This document shows, one piece after another, positions 55,776-64,000 of a stretch of 64,000 nt of DNA; within the stretch, counting starts at the first letter, position 1; each line of letters starts with the position of its first letter. The DNA is from Burkholderiales bacterium (GTDB taxonomy: Bacteria > Pseudomonadota > Gammaproteobacteria > Burkholderiales > Burkholderiaceae_C). Position numbers and translations under genes: made by a program. The notes under the pieces are model-generated. The model worked only from the letters and a program-made list of their open reading frames with translations. It was not told where the DNA came from and ran no database searches. The stretch covers positions 186,001 through 250,000 of the forward strand of contig CANJJE010000003.1 of assembly GCA_947474755.1 (NCBI GenBank), read 5' to 3'.

Positions 55776-56584
55776 TGCAGCGCCTCTTCTTCGCGCTGCG
55801 GTCCTGTCTGTTTCTGGCCTACATGGCGATCAGCGTGGTGCCGTGGGCCACGGTGGTGCTGATCGTGTCAATCTTTGCCCGCGGCGACCGCATCTACTGG
55901 CTGTGTGCCGGCTGGCTGACGCATTCGATCGCGGCAGCGCGCGTGATCTGCGGCGTGCGCCACCGGATGCACGGTCTGGACAACCTGGCAGAGGCCAACC
56001 GTGCGCCGGCGGTGATCGTGCTGCCGAAGCACCAGTCGACCTGGGAGACCTTCGCATTCCCCGGCCTGATGCCGCACCCGCTGGCCTATGTGTTCAAGCG
56101 CGAGCTGCTTTACATCCCGTTTTTCGGCTGGGCGATGGCACGCATGGACATGATCCACATCGACCGTGCCCGGCGCTCGGAAGCCTGGAGGCGCGTCGCC
56201 GAGCAGGGTGCGCGCCACATGAAGCACGGCTCGTGGGTCATCATGTTCCCCGAAGGCACGCGAGCCGCGCGCGGTCAGCAGGAGGAATACAAATCGGGCG
56301 GCGCGCGGCTGGCCGTCACCACCGGCGCATCGGTGCTGCCGATTGCAGTGACCTCGGCGCGCTGCTGGCCGCGCAAGACCTTCACGCTGCGCCCCGGCGT
56401 CATCGATGTGTCGGTGGGTCCCCTGCTGTCTTCGGTGGGCAAGCGGCCCGATGCGCTGATGCGCGAGGTTGAAACCTGGATCGAGGCCGAGATGCGGCGA
56501 CTCGATCCCGAGGCCTATGCAGGTGAAGCCACGAGAGCAAGCACTGCCACCCCGGCAGCGGGCGACACGGCGACCGGACCCTAG
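55775..56584 (+). CDS. plsC: 1-acyl-sn-glycerol-3-phosphate acyltransferase
   Basis: 269 residues. One or two N-terminal membrane helices, then the acyltransferase blocks H86-Q-S-T-W-E91, F-P-E-G-T-R (lysophosphatidate binding) and V-L-P-I-A-V. The catalytic His motif is H-x4-E instead of the textbook H-x4-D, a variant that occurs in betaproteobacterial homologues. It makes phosphatidic acid in the inner membrane. Coupled to gmhB by a TGATG overlap. Confidence 0.88.
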   Translation: MQRLFFALRSCLFLAYMAISVVPWATVVLIVSIFARGDRIYWLCAGWLTHSIAAARVICGVRHRMHGLDNLAEANRAPAVIVLPKHQSTWETFAFPGLMPHPLAYVFKRELLYIPFFGWAMARMDMIHIDRARRSEAWRRVAEQGARHMKHGSWVIMFPEGTRAARGQQEEYKSGGARLAVTTGASVLPIAVTSARCWPRKTFTLRPGVIDVSVGPLLSSVGKRPDALMREVETWIEAEMRRLDPEAYAGEATRASTATPAAGDTATGP

Positions 56585-56595
56585 GCTGCATCCCG

Positions 56596-57498
56596 ATGGC
56601 AGCTTTCCGTCGCCCCGACCCCGCGCAGCTGCCGCTGTTCGTCGCGACGGAGCCGACGGCCTCGACACCGACGCAGCCATCGCCGTCGGCGCTCCCAGTA
56701 CCGGCGCCATCAGCGCCCCCCACAGAGCCCTCACCTGCGGCCTTCCGCCACCCGCAGACGGCGCGCGAGATCGTGCTCGGCGGCCACAACGTGGGCTATG
56801 CGCTCAAGCGGGTGCGCCGCCGCAGCATAGGGTTCATCGTCGGCACTGAGGGCCTGTGCGTCAATGCGCCGGGCTGGGTGAGCACGCGCGACATCGAAGC
56901 GGCGCTGCGCGAGAAGGCGAACTGGATCCTCGGCAAGCTGCAACAGCAGCGTGAACATGGCCGCCGCTTGCAGTCTGCGCGCGTCGACTGGCGCGATGGA
57001 GTCACGATCCCGTTCCTCGGCCAGACGGTGGTCGTGGTGCTCGACGCGCGCACCGGCGTCACGCCTTCGGGCGCCGTGCTCGATGCGAGTGCCGGTGTTG
57101 GCGCGCCATGCCGTCTGCATACCGGACTGCCATCGGGCGCAACGCCCGAGCAGATCCGCGATGCGGTGCAAAGCTGGCTGCAGCGCCAGGCCAGGCGCGT
57201 CTTCGCCGAGCGCTGCGATCACTACGCGGCGCAGCTCGGGGTGCGCTACCGCAGGCTCAGCCTGTCGTCGGCGCAGACCCGCTGGGGCAGCGCCAGCGCC
57301 GATGGGTCGATCCGTCTGAGCTGGCGGCTGATCCATTTCGGGCTGTCGACGATCGACTATGTCGTCGCCCACGAACTCGCTCACCTGCGCGAAATGAACC
57401 ACAGCCCGCGCTTCTGGGACGTGGTGCGCTCGGTCGTTCCCGACTACCAGCGCACCCGCGAGGTGCTCAGGACCGACGTGCTGCCGGTATTCGACTGA
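56596..57498 (+). CDS. YgjP/DUF45-type metalloprotease domain protein
   Basis: 300 residues. A Pro/Ser/Ala-rich N-terminus of about 55 residues precedes the fold. The C-terminal H-E-L-A-H-L-R-E-M-N-H supplies the H-E-x-x-H zinc site and the third His, followed by S-P-R-F-W. W-G-S-A-S before it is also typical. The family is called M48-like or SprT-related, but its substrates are not known. It lies 11 bases after plsC and ends 12 bases from the convergent MBL gene. Confidence 0.82.
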   Translation: MAAFRRPDPAQLPLFVATEPTASTPTQPSPSALPVPAPSAPPTEPSPAAFRHPQTAREIVLGGHNVGYALKRVRRRSIGFIVGTEGLCVNAPGWVSTRDIEAALREKANWILGKLQQQREHGRRLQSARVDWRDGVTIPFLGQTVVVVLDARTGVTPSGAVLDASAGVGAPCRLHTGLPSGATPEQIRDAVQSWLQRQARRVFAERCDHYAAQLGVRYRRLSLSSAQTRWGSASADGSIRLSWRLIHFGLSTIDYVVAHELAHLREMNHSPRFWDVVRSVVPDYQRTREVLRTDVLPVFD

Positions 57499-57510
57499 CG
57501 CCCCTGCCGG

Positions 57511-58653
57511 TCAGGCGAGGACCGACGAAAAGCGGTAGACGCCCTGCTCGCACTGGCGCTGCAGGCGCCCCTCGTGCCACAGGGCATTCAGGTGCGCGAT
57601 CGACTCGCCCATCGCGAAGGTGGTCTGGTGTACATCGAGGGCGCGCTTGAACAGCACCGGCAGCAGCTCCGCCGCCGTGCGAGGCGCTTGCGCGCAAGCG
57701 GCCATCACATCGGCCAGGCGATCGGCATGGTGTTGCTGCAACTGATCGATGCGGGCGTGCAGGCCTCGAAAGGGTTTGCCGTGCGAGGGCAGTACCAGCG
57801 TGTCGCCAGGCAGTGAACGCATGCGCTCCAGCGACGCCAGGAACAGCGCCAGCGGGTTCGCCTCGGGTTCCAGGTGGTCGACGCTGACGTTGGTCGAGAT
57901 GCGTGGCAGCAGCATGTCGCCCGCAATCAGCACCCCCAGTGCCGGGCTGTGCAGCGCGATGTGCTCAGGCGCATGGCCGTGGCCCGCCAGACAGTGCCAC
58001 GCCAGACGGGCACCCGCCTGTGTGCCGCCGGTGTGCACGACACCGCCGTCCATCAGACGCCGGTAGCTGGCCGGTAACTGCGGCACCATGCTGGCGTAGA
58101 ACCCGGCGCGGCTGCGAATCTTCGCCAGGGCGTGTGCATCAGCCAGACCGTGCGCGGCCACGAACGCAGCGGCCGCATCGCCACCCATCAAGGGGTCGGC
58201 GCGGCAGCCCAGGCGCGCCGCGGCAAACTCGGTGGCGCTCATCCACAGGCGGCACTCGAAGCCGCCGTCGATCGCCGAGGCGATGCGGCTCCAGCGCTGG
58301 GTCAGCCAGTGCGCCAGGCCGACATGGTCCGGATGCATGTGCGTCGCCATCACACGCAGCACCGGCAGACCGTCGAGGCCGGAGGCAAACACCTGTTCCC
58401 AGGCAGCGCGGGTGGGCTCGTCGGCGATGCCGCAATCGATGACCGTCCAGCCCTGCACCGGGCCGTCGGGGCCTTCGATCTGATCGCGCAGCAGCCACAG
58501 GTTGACATGGTTCAGCGCGAACGGCAGAGGCATGCGCAACCAGCGCACGCCGCAAGCCACTTCGAGGATGTGGCCCGGGGGTGGCAGCGCGTCGGCCCAG
58601 GGGTAGTCCGGTTGTGGCTGAAGCTTGTTCGTATCGGTGACAGCGGGGCTCAT
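57511..58653 (-). CDS. MBL-fold metallo-hydrolase
   Basis: 380 residues. T-H-M-H-P-D-H-V-G is the H-x-H-x-D-H metal motif of metallo-beta-lactamase-fold hydrolases. Further metal-ligand candidates are H in G-H-G-H-A-P-E-H and in L-P-S-H-G-K-P-F. The last 90 residues look like a winged helix, as in LACTB2/BLACT-type hydrolases, with low similarity to glyoxalase II. Substrate unknown; thioester or nucleic-acid-like esters are both possible. It is divergent from the carbonic anhydrase gene 59 bases away. Confidence 0.8.
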   Translation of the reverse strand: MSPAVTDTNKLQPQPDYPWADALPPPGHILEVACGVRWLRMPLPFALNHVNLWLLRDQIEGPDGPVQGWTVIDCGIADEPTRAAWEQVFASGLDGLPVLRVMATHMHPDHVGLAHWLTQRWSRIASAIDGGFECRLWMSATEFAAARLGCRADPLMGGDAAAAFVAAHGLADAHALAKIRSRAGFYASMVPQLPASYRRLMDGGVVHTGGTQAGARLAWHCLAGHGHAPEHIALHSPALGVLIAGDMLLPRISTNVSVDHLEPEANPLALFLASLERMRSLPGDTLVLPSHGKPFRGLHARIDQLQQHHADRLADVMAACAQAPRTAAELLPVLFKRALDVHQTTFAMGESIAHLNALWHEGRLQRQCEQGVYRFSSVLA

Positions 58654-58712
58654 GGCGTTGAATCGGGCGACTTGCGGTGGATAGACTCCGGACTTCCTAG
58701 TGTCGTCAACTT

Positions 58713-59402
58713 ATGAGCAGCGAACTGAACGAACTCTTCGAGAGCAACCGGATGTGGGCGCGCGCCACAGAGGAACGGACTCCCGGCTTTTTCACCAACT
58801 TGCTGAATCAGCAAGCGCCGCAGTACCTGTGGATCGGCTGCGCCGACAGCCGCGTGCCGGCCAACGAGCTGGTCGGGCTGGCGCCAGGCGAACTGTTCGT
58901 GCACCGCAACGTCGCCAATGTGGTCTCGCATTCCGATCTGAACTGCCTGTCGGTGGTGCAGTACGCAACCGACATGCTGCGTGTGGGCCACATCATCATC
59001 GTCGGCCACTCGGGCTGTGGCGGCGTCGCGGCATCGCTGCACAACCTGCGGGTCGGTATCGCCGACAACTGGATACGTCATGTCCAGGACGTGCGCAACC
59101 AGCATCAGGAGTGGCTCGAGACGGTCGACGAAGCACAGCGTGTCGACGCCTTGTGCGAACTGAATGTGATCGAGCAGGCACGCAATGTCTGCCAGACCAC
59201 CGTGGTTCAGGACGCCTGGGCGCGAGGGCAGGAACTGGTGGTGCACGGCTGGTTCTATGGCCTGCACAACGGCCTGCTGGAGGACCTGAAGATGACCGTG
59301 TCGGGGCCTGAAAAGGTACGTGAAGCGTACGAACTGGCGCTGGCGGCCGTCCATGCGCGCCGCGGTGTGTCCATCCAGGGCGGCAAAGACAGGCTGCCCT
59401 GA
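58713..59402 (+). CDS. can: Beta-class carbonic anhydrase
   Basis: 229 residues. Zinc ligands Cys43, His99 and Cys102, with Asp45-Arg47 dyad (C-A-D-S-R and G-H-S-G-C-G-G), and V-H-R-N-V-A-N with the region N-C-L-S-V-V-Q-Y. It interconverts carbon dioxide and bicarbonate, feeding bicarbonate to carboxylases. Its stop overlaps the start of a small open frame (TGATG). Confidence 0.93.
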   Translation: MSSELNELFESNRMWARATEERTPGFFTNLLNQQAPQYLWIGCADSRVPANELVGLAPGELFVHRNVANVVSHSDLNCLSVVQYATDMLRVGHIIIVGHSGCGGVAASLHNLRVGIADNWIRHVQDVRNQHQEWLETVDEAQRVDALCELNVIEQARNVCQTTVVQDAWARGQELVVHGWFYGLHNGLLEDLKMTVSGPEKVREAYELALAAVHARRGVSIQGGKDRLP

Positions 59403-59638
59403 TGTCGGGCACGGCCTTCCCGGTGGCCCTGAACTGGCCGAGCCTGTCTTCCACTCGGTCACCACGAAGATCCTGCGAGTACGGCGAGGCGATGTTCTGT
59501 GACGACGATGAGATCGAGCACCGCCTCGGTCGGACAAGGCAGGCCGGCGCTGATCGCTCGCGGCACGATCCTGGTGAGGGAGCCCGCTTCGTGAGCGAAC
59601 GCAAATCCGGAAACTCGCGGATCAACCCAGTGTCGTGA
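59402..59638 (+). CDS. Small open frame between can and ubiC, doubtful gene
   Basis: 78 codons, not recognised. It begins as TGATG on the can stop and ends as GTGA on the ubiC start, so both junctions look like translational coupling. Against it, codon use in the middle is less GC-biased at the third position than in neighbours (several TCA, CCA, CGA, AGA, CCT, GGA codons), and no hydrophobic segment or motif is seen apart from a Cys pair and D-D-D-E. It could be a real small protein or non-coding spacer that happens to be open. No other gene fits 59403-59634. Confidence 0.3.
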   Translation: MSGTAFPVALNWPSLSSTRSPRRSCEYGEAMFCDDDEIEHRLGRTRQAGADRSRHDPGEGARFVSERKSGNSRINPVS

Positions 59639-60198
59639 GAACGCTTCCACTCGATCGCGCCCTGCGCGCCTGGTTGCAGTCGGACGGCTCGCTGAGCCGA
59701 CGACTTTCGTCGTCCTTCGGTGGCTTCGAGGTACAGCTGCTCGGACAAGGCACGGCACCGGCCACCGCTGACGAGTTGCGCGTGCTGCGACAACATGGCG
59801 GCGGACGTTGTTGCTTGCAGCGTTGCCATGTCCGCGAGGTCGTGCTGTGGGGCGACGGACGACCGCTCGTTCATGCGCGCTCGGTGCTGCCCGCGGTGCA
59901 GGCGCGGCTGACCTGGCGTGCCGTGCGCGGTCTGGGTCAGCGCCCCCTGGCCGATCTGCTGTTCGGGCTGCGCGCAGCGCACTGCGCCAGACTGGGCGGC
60001 CAGCGCATGGCGCCATTGCAGGCGCGCAGGCTCGGCGCCCAGCTGGGTTGGGAAGAACCTCCTCTGTGGTGTCGCCGTTCAGTGTTCACCCGCCGCGGCG
60101 TACCGCTGCTGGTCACCGAATGGTTCGCACCCGCAGTGCGTGATCGTGTCCCGGGTTCCAACTCCCGCGGGAACTCGCGCAGCATGCGGCGACGTTGA
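59635..60198 (+). CDS. ubiC: Chorismate--pyruvate lyase
   Basis: 187 residues from a GTG start. W-L-Q-S-D-G-S-L-S-R-R-L, a G-D-G-R-P-L-V-H-A-R-S-V segment with the substrate-binding Arg, L-G-Q-R-P-L-A-D-L-L-F, and R-R-S-V-F-T-R-R-G-V-P-L-L-V-T-E-W-F match UbiC. It removes pyruvate from chorismate to give 4-hydroxybenzoate, first step of ubiquinone synthesis. ubiA is not adjacent here. The GTG overlaps the end of the preceding small frame; no ATG is available nearby. The 186 bases after the stop (60199-60384) hold no feature I can name. Confidence 0.85.
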   Translation: MRTLPLDRALRAWLQSDGSLSRRLSSSFGGFEVQLLGQGTAPATADELRVLRQHGGGRCCLQRCHVREVVLWGDGRPLVHARSVLPAVQARLTWRAVRGLGQRPLADLLFGLRAAHCARLGGQRMAPLQARRLGAQLGWEEPPLWCRRSVFTRRGVPLLVTEWFAPAVRDRVPGSNSRGNSRSMRRR

Positions 60199-60384
60199 CG
60201 ATGCCGATGCCGCCACTGGACACGACACACCTCAGCTGCCGGCGATAGGTGCTGCCCCCGGTTGGGCCGACGGTTTCATGCTGTCAGCGGAATTCTTCGC
60301 AGACAAGATCCCGGCAACAGCGTATCTGACCCAGGAGGGCCCCGAGGCGAGGCGGTCGCGCACAATGCGCCTTTCGATCACGCC

Positions 60385-60615
60385 ATGAACCCTACGCTCT
60401 TGTCCAACGAGTACTCCTACGTGCCCAGCCCTTGCGTGGGGGTGTGCGTCATGGATCAGGCGAACCGCTGGTGCGTGGGGTGCTTGCGCAGCCGCGGCGA
60501 GATCGGCGGCTGGGGCAGCATGACCGACCGCGAGAAGTTCGTCCTGTGGGCGCAACTGACGCAACGCTGCAAGGAGCCGCAGGCGCCAAGGTCGATGCCT
60601 GCGCCCGAGGCCTGA
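60385..60615 (+). CDS. DUF1289 family small protein
   Basis: 76 residues. P-C-V-G-V-C-V-M-D, W-C-V-G-C-L-R-S-R-G-E-I and W-G-S-M-T-D are the DUF1289 pattern of four cysteines and a Trp, likely a small metal or iron-sulphur site, function unknown. An ATG at 60385 gives the usual short lead before the first Cys; an in-frame ATG 41 codons earlier gives an unlikely extension. Its stop overlaps a 41-codon frame. Confidence 0.82.
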   Translation: MNPTLLSNEYSYVPSPCVGVCVMDQANRWCVGCLRSRGEIGGWGSMTDREKFVLWAQLTQRCKEPQAPRSMPAPEA

Positions 60616-60740
60616 TGCCTGACGGCATCCAGCACCGCCGTCGGCGTGCGGCCCGTGCCGCAACCGATGACGGCGCGGCGTTCATCTTCGGCGTGTTGCC
60701 CAGCCAAAGCAGGGACGTGAACGTCTACGCGGCAGACTGA
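60615..60740 (+). CDS. Possible 41-residue protein coupled to the DUF1289 gene
   Basis: Starts as TGATG on the DUF1289 stop. It has a basic first third (four Arg in a row) and an end with F-I-F-G-V-L-P-S-Q-S-R-D-V-N-V-Y. No family recognised. The overlap is the only evidence for translation. Nothing else was seen from here to the stop of the convergent synthetase gene at 60770. Confidence 0.22.
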   Translation: MPDGIQHRRRRAARAATDDGAAFIFGVLPSQSRDVNVYAAD

Positions 60741-60769
60741 TCGCCAGCGCCTCAGCTCCTCCCAACGGT

Positions 60770-62302
60770 TTACTTCGCTCCAGACAGCGCCCGATGCTGC
60801 TCGCGCAGCAGCGCCTTCTGCACCTTGCCCATCGCGTTGCGCGGCAACTGGTCGACCACGATGAGATGCTTGGGCACCTTGAATCCCGCGATGCGCTGCT
60901 TCAGCGCCGCAATGCAGGCGGCCGCGTCCACGCTGGCGCCTGCACGTGGCACCACCACCGCGACCACCGCTTCGCCGAAGTCGGCGTGCGGCACGCCGAT
61001 CACGGCACTTTCGTCGATGCCCGGCAGTTCGTACAGGTACCCCTCGACCTCGGCCGGGTAAACGTTGTAGCCGCCGCTGATGATCAAGTCCTTGCTGCGC
61101 CCGATGAGTGTCAGCCGGCCCTGCGCATCCAGCTGCCCGAGGTCGCCAGTCTTGAACCAGCCATCGGCGGTGAACTCTTCGGCCGTCTTCTCCGGCATGC
61201 GCCAGTAGCCCGGGAACACGCTGGGACCACGCACCTCGACCGCGCCGATTTGCTCGCTTTCATCACACGACACCCGCAGGTCCACACCCGGCAGCGCGAA
61301 CCCCACCGTGCCCGCGATGCGATCCTGCACAGGCGCGTAGGGGTTCGACGTCAACATCACTGTCTCGCTCATGCCGTAGCGCTCGAGGATGGTGTGGCCG
61401 CTGCGCTCGCTGAACTGCCGGAAGGTGTCGGCCAGCAAGGGCGCCGAGCCGCTGATGAACAGGCGCATGTTCCGGCAGGACTGGGCTGTGAACGACGGCT
61501 CGGCGAGCAAGCGCCCATAGAGGGTGGGCACGCCCATGAACACCGTCGCCTCGGGCAGCCGAGCGGTCACGGCGCGTGCGTCGAAGTTCGCGAACCAGAG
61601 CATCTTGCTGCCGTTCAGCAAGGCGCCGTGTGATGCGACGAACAGGCCGTGGACATGGAACAGCGGCAGCGCGTGGATCAGTACGTCGCCGCCGTCGGCT
61701 TCGCTGCGCCACGCCCACAGCGTTTTCAGCACCTGCGCGTTGGAGAGCAGGTTGCCATGGCTGAGCATCGCACCCTTGCTGCGACCTGTGGTGCCACTGG
61801 TGTAGATGATGCTGGCCACGTCAGCGGCCGCGCGCTGGACCGGCGCCTGCGTGTCGGCGTGATGCGCGGCGCGTTGGAGCAGGCTGCCGCGGCGATCGTC
61901 GTCCAGCGTGTACACATGTGCCGTGCCCGCGCGAAACGCGATCTTCGAGAGCCAGCCGAAATCGCGCGAGGCGCACACCACCACGGCGGGTTCGGCGTTG
62001 TCGATGAAGTAGGTGAGTTCGCTCGCCTGGTAGGCACTGTTCAGCGGCACATGGACCAGCCCGGCACGCAGCACGGCCAGGTACAGGATCAGCGCCTCGA
62101 CAGACTTGTCGGTGTGCACCAGCACCCGTGCGTCGGATGGCAGCGCCAGCGACCCCAGCAGGTTGGCGATCATGGCGCTGGCGCGATCGAGGTCGCGCCA
62201 CGTGTAGGAAAGTGCAGCCCCGTCGGCGCACTCGATGGCGGCGCGGTCCAGGTCCGCCGGAAAGGCCGCGCGCAGCGCGCAATACAGGTTCTGGTTCGTC
62301 AC
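60770..62302 (-). CDS. Acyl-CoA synthetase, malonyl-CoA synthetase (MatB)-like
   Basis: 510 residues from a GTG start at 62302. The adenylate-forming motifs are I-I-Y-T-S-G-T-T-G-R-S-K-G-A, E-R-Y-G-M-S-E-T, G-W-F-K-T-G-D-L-G and the catalytic Lys in N-A-M-G-K-V-Q-K. M-L-T-S-N-P after the Y-G-M-S-E-T motif and overall length resemble MatB, which makes malonyl-CoA from malonate, ATP and CoA. No malonyl-CoA decarboxylase (MatA) is adjacent, so a broader acid range is possible. The GTG overlaps the stop of the DUF2905 gene (GTGA). Confidence 0.8.
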   Translation of the reverse strand: MTNQNLYCALRAAFPADLDRAAIECADGAALSYTWRDLDRASAMIANLLGSLALPSDARVLVHTDKSVEALILYLAVLRAGLVHVPLNSAYQASELTYFIDNAEPAVVVCASRDFGWLSKIAFRAGTAHVYTLDDDRRGSLLQRAAHHADTQAPVQRAAADVASIIYTSGTTGRSKGAMLSHGNLLSNAQVLKTLWAWRSEADGGDVLIHALPLFHVHGLFVASHGALLNGSKMLWFANFDARAVTARLPEATVFMGVPTLYGRLLAEPSFTAQSCRNMRLFISGSAPLLADTFRQFSERSGHTILERYGMSETVMLTSNPYAPVQDRIAGTVGFALPGVDLRVSCDESEQIGAVEVRGPSVFPGYWRMPEKTAEEFTADGWFKTGDLGQLDAQGRLTLIGRSKDLIISGGYNVYPAEVEGYLYELPGIDESAVIGVPHADFGEAVVAVVVPRAGASVDAAACIAALKQRIAGFKVPKHLIVVDQLPRNAMGKVQKALLREQHRALSGAK

Positions 62303-62493
62303 AGGATCTTGCTCAGCGCCAGGGCGATCAGGCTCAGCAGCACGCTGCTGCCGATCGGCACGAAGAACTCGCGTCCGAACAGGCGGAAGCGGAAATCGCC
62401 CGGCAGGCGGCCGAGGCCGATCTTCTCCAGCCAGCGGTGCAGGCCTGTGAACACCATCAGGACCAGGAAGATCGCGATCAGCCAGCGGATCAT
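62299..62493 (-). CDS. DUF2905 small membrane protein
   Basis: 64 residues with two hydrophobic helices (about 2-17 and 46-62) separated by the conserved L-G-R-L-P-G-D-F-R-F loop, the DUF2905 pattern. Inner membrane; function unknown. It begins nine bases after the MidA-like gene and its stop overlaps the GTG of the synthetase gene, so it is translated as part of that unit. Confidence 0.85.
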   Translation of the reverse strand: MIRWLIAIFLVLMVFTGLHRWLEKIGLGRLPGDFRFRLFGREFFVPIGSSVLLSLIALALSKIL

Positions 62494-62502
62494 GTCGTGG
62501 CC

Positions 62503-63714
62503 TTACAGCGTATGCGTGCGGTCGCCATGGGTGAATCCGATCGGTGCGGCGGTGAATGCGCGATCGCACTGTTTCGCGAAGCCGATGACCTTGAACAGTT
62601 CGCCCATCTCGTGCTCGGTCAGCAGCTTCTGCGCGTTGGCGATGGTGCGGATGTCGGCGTCCTGCAGCAAGTTCAGCAGCCCGCAGTTCATCAGGAATCG
62701 CGCCTGGCTGGTGTAGCCCAGCACCTGCAACCCGGCCGCCTGCGCAGTCAAGGCGATGCCGGTGAAGTTGATGTGCGCCGTGATGTCCTTCGCGCCGACA
62801 TCGGCGAGCGGATCGGGATCTGCCTGATGGGCGCGATGGCACATCAGCGTGCCGGCGCTGCGCTGCGGGTGGTAGTACTCGGCGGCGGGGAAGCCGTAGT
62901 CGATGAAGAAGGCGGCGCCGCGTTGCAGGCGGTCGGCCAGCGTCGCGATGAAGGCTTCGGCCTGCGGATGGATCTCGGTGGTGAACGCAGCGCCCGCGGC
63001 CATCGCGAGGCTGCCCACATCGTCGACCGGCGGGCGCAGGTCGCTGCGGCGATCGGCCCAGGCCCAGGGTGGCGCAGCATCGCGCGTGCCGTCAGCCGGC
63101 TTGCGCAAGGCCACGCCGCGTTCATGCCAGTGCTGCCCGTCGAAATGCAGCAGTTGCACCGGCATCGCGTCGAGTACCTCGTTGCCGACCATCACACCTT
63201 GCAGGGTCTCGGGCCACTCGTCGACCCAGTGCACGCGATCCAGATACAGGTGCAGCACTTCGCGCTGCCGGTCGCGCAAGGCGCCCGACACGTCGACGAT
63301 GGTGTAGCGCTTCACGCGCGGGCCCAGCGTGTCCAGCAGTTCACGCGCCAGCACGCCGGAACCGGCGCCGAACTCCCACACCTCGTCGGTGCCGCTGCCC
63401 TCCAGTGCCTGTTCGATCTGCCGCGCCAGAGCCTGACCGAAGAGGGGCGACAGCTCGGGCGCGGTGACGAAGTCGCTGCCCGACGAGGGCAGCACGCCGA
63501 ACTGACGGTCGCCCCGGGCGTAGTAGCCCAGGCCGGGCGCGTACAGCGCCAGCGCCATGAAACGATCAAAGGGCAGCCAGCCACCGTGGCGCGCAATGAC
63601 CGAACAGATCAGGTCGGAAAGCTGGCGGGGCATCATGGTGAGATTCTGTGCCCGGTGGGCGTCGCTGGAGTGCAGCCGTGGCACATTCAGCGCCTGGTCT
63701 TTCACAATACGCAT
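62503..63714 (-). CDS. MidA/NDUFAF7-family SAM-dependent methyltransferase
   Basis: 403 residues. F-M-A-L-A-L-Y-A-P-G-L-G-Y-Y, W-E-F-G-A-G-S-G-V-L-A and V-M-V-G-N-E-V-L-D-A-M-P-V are the family signature. The mitochondrial homologue dimethylates an arginine of a complex I subunit; the bacterial substrate is not established. The ATG at 63714 was chosen because the region before the later paired ATGs (63636/63633) resembles the helical lead of relatives. The gene diverges from the SDR gene with 17 bases between starts. Confidence 0.82.
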   Translation of the reverse strand: MRIVKDQALNVPRLHSSDAHRAQNLTMMPRQLSDLICSVIARHGGWLPFDRFMALALYAPGLGYYARGDRQFGVLPSSGSDFVTAPELSPLFGQALARQIEQALEGSGTDEVWEFGAGSGVLARELLDTLGPRVKRYTIVDVSGALRDRQREVLHLYLDRVHWVDEWPETLQGVMVGNEVLDAMPVQLLHFDGQHWHERGVALRKPADGTRDAAPPWAWADRRSDLRPPVDDVGSLAMAAGAAFTTEIHPQAEAFIATLADRLQRGAAFFIDYGFPAAEYYHPQRSAGTLMCHRAHQADPDPLADVGAKDITAHINFTGIALTAQAAGLQVLGYTSQARFLMNCGLLNLLQDADIRTIANAQKLLTEHEMGELFKVIGFAKQCDRAFTAAPIGFTHGDRTHTL

Positions 63715-63731
63715 ACGAGCCGTTATCACCC

Positions 63732-64000
63732 ATGTTTGAAGAAGGATCGCCCACCAGGCCACGTGGCGTTGCACTGGTCACAGGATCGGCCAAACGCATC
63801 GGTCGCGAAATTGCCCTCCGATTGGCACGCGACGGATTTGACTTGGCGATACACACAGCCCGCTCCCGAGAGCAGGCTTTGGATACTGCGGCCGAGGTCG
63901 CTGCCTTGGGTGTCGCCGCAGAGGTGTTCGAAGCTGATCTGGCCGACGAGACCCAATGCGGAGAGTTGTTCCCGCGCATCCTTCAGCGCTATGGCCGAGT
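63732..64000 (+). CDS. Pteridine reductase-like SDR (start only, cut by the window)
   Basis: The first 89 codons are visible. V-A-L-V-T-G-S-A-K-R-I-G-R-E-I-A is the NADPH-binding T-G-x3-(K/R)-x-G pattern with the basic residue typical of pteridine reductase (PTR1/FolM-like) SDRs. F-E-A-D-L-A-D follows. Reduction of dihydropterin or dihydrofolate is likely but the catalytic Tyr-x3-Lys lies beyond the edge. In related bacteria this gene stands beside the MidA-like gene. Confidence 0.75.
   Translation, partial: MFEEGSPTRPRGVALVTGSAKRIGREIALRLARDGFDLAIHTARSREQALDTAAEVAALGVAAEVFEADLADETQCGELFPRILQRYGR

Overview
The window is high-GC, densely coded chromosome from a betaproteobacterium. The best guess is Burkholderiales near Rubrivivax, Leptothrix, Roseateles or Comamonadaceae. 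This rests on a four-module UvrA of about 1,940 residues, the order hslU-hslV-STAS protein-dksA-COG0523 GTPase, the run corC-lnt-glyQ-glyS-gmhB-plsC-ygjP, and short palindromic repeats of a type I associate with that group. No tRNA, rRNA, insertion sequence, prophage or CRISPR array was seen.

Layout: 1-13 kb is mostly housekeeping. It holds a partial ABC exporter, an acyl-CoA thioesterase, a porin, a crotonase/thiolase pair, coaX, a PPK2 kinase, a ferredoxin, two tandem 5-formyl-THF cyclo-ligase genes, a lytic transglycosylase, an NDUFA9-like reductase, and a tRNA CCA-adding enzyme whose HD domain has lost its motifs. At 13.3-17 kb a soluble hybrid histidine kinase lies upstream of an N-acyl amino acid synthase-like (FeeM-like) gene. 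The four-module uvrA spans 17.1-22.9 kb. It carries a short genomic repeat in frame inside its coding sequence, and a second palindromic repeat supplies its stop codon. ahpF and ahpC follow on the minus strand.

From 25.7 to 37.4 kb, eleven minus-strand genes form a surface polysaccharide locus. They are two GT2 enzymes, two GT8 enzymes, a GT4-like enzyme, an 800-residue two-domain transferase, two methyltransferases, a hexapeptide acyltransferase and a Wzm/Wzt ABC exporter. Wzt has a C-terminal substrate-binding domain. Two central genes are clearly AT-richer, which suggests acquisition. No initiating transferase or sugar-nucleotide synthesis gene is present, so the pathway depends on genes elsewhere.

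From 37.6 to 64 kb the content is again mostly core: a glycine-zipper lipoprotein, an HNH protein, two beta-oxidation genes (a 596-residue acyl-CoA dehydrogenase and a fused hydroxyacyl-CoA dehydrogenase/hydratase), hslVU, a STAS protein, a DksA with only one of four zinc cysteines and a long Ala/Pro/Lys-rich N-terminus, a COG0523 metallochaperone GTPase, corC-lnt, glyQS, gmhB, plsC, a YgjP-type metalloprotease, an MBL-fold hydrolase, carbonic anhydrase, ubiC, a DUF1289 protein, a malonyl-CoA synthetase-like enzyme, a DUF2905 protein, a MidA-type methyltransferase and the start of a pteridine-reductase-like SDR.

Most unusual: the repeats (two related palindromes whose stems differ but stay paired, and a repeat read through in frame by uvrA), the kinase/FeeM-like pair, the DksA/COG0523 pair, the HD-degenerate CCA enzyme, and the modification-rich ABC-exported glycan locus.
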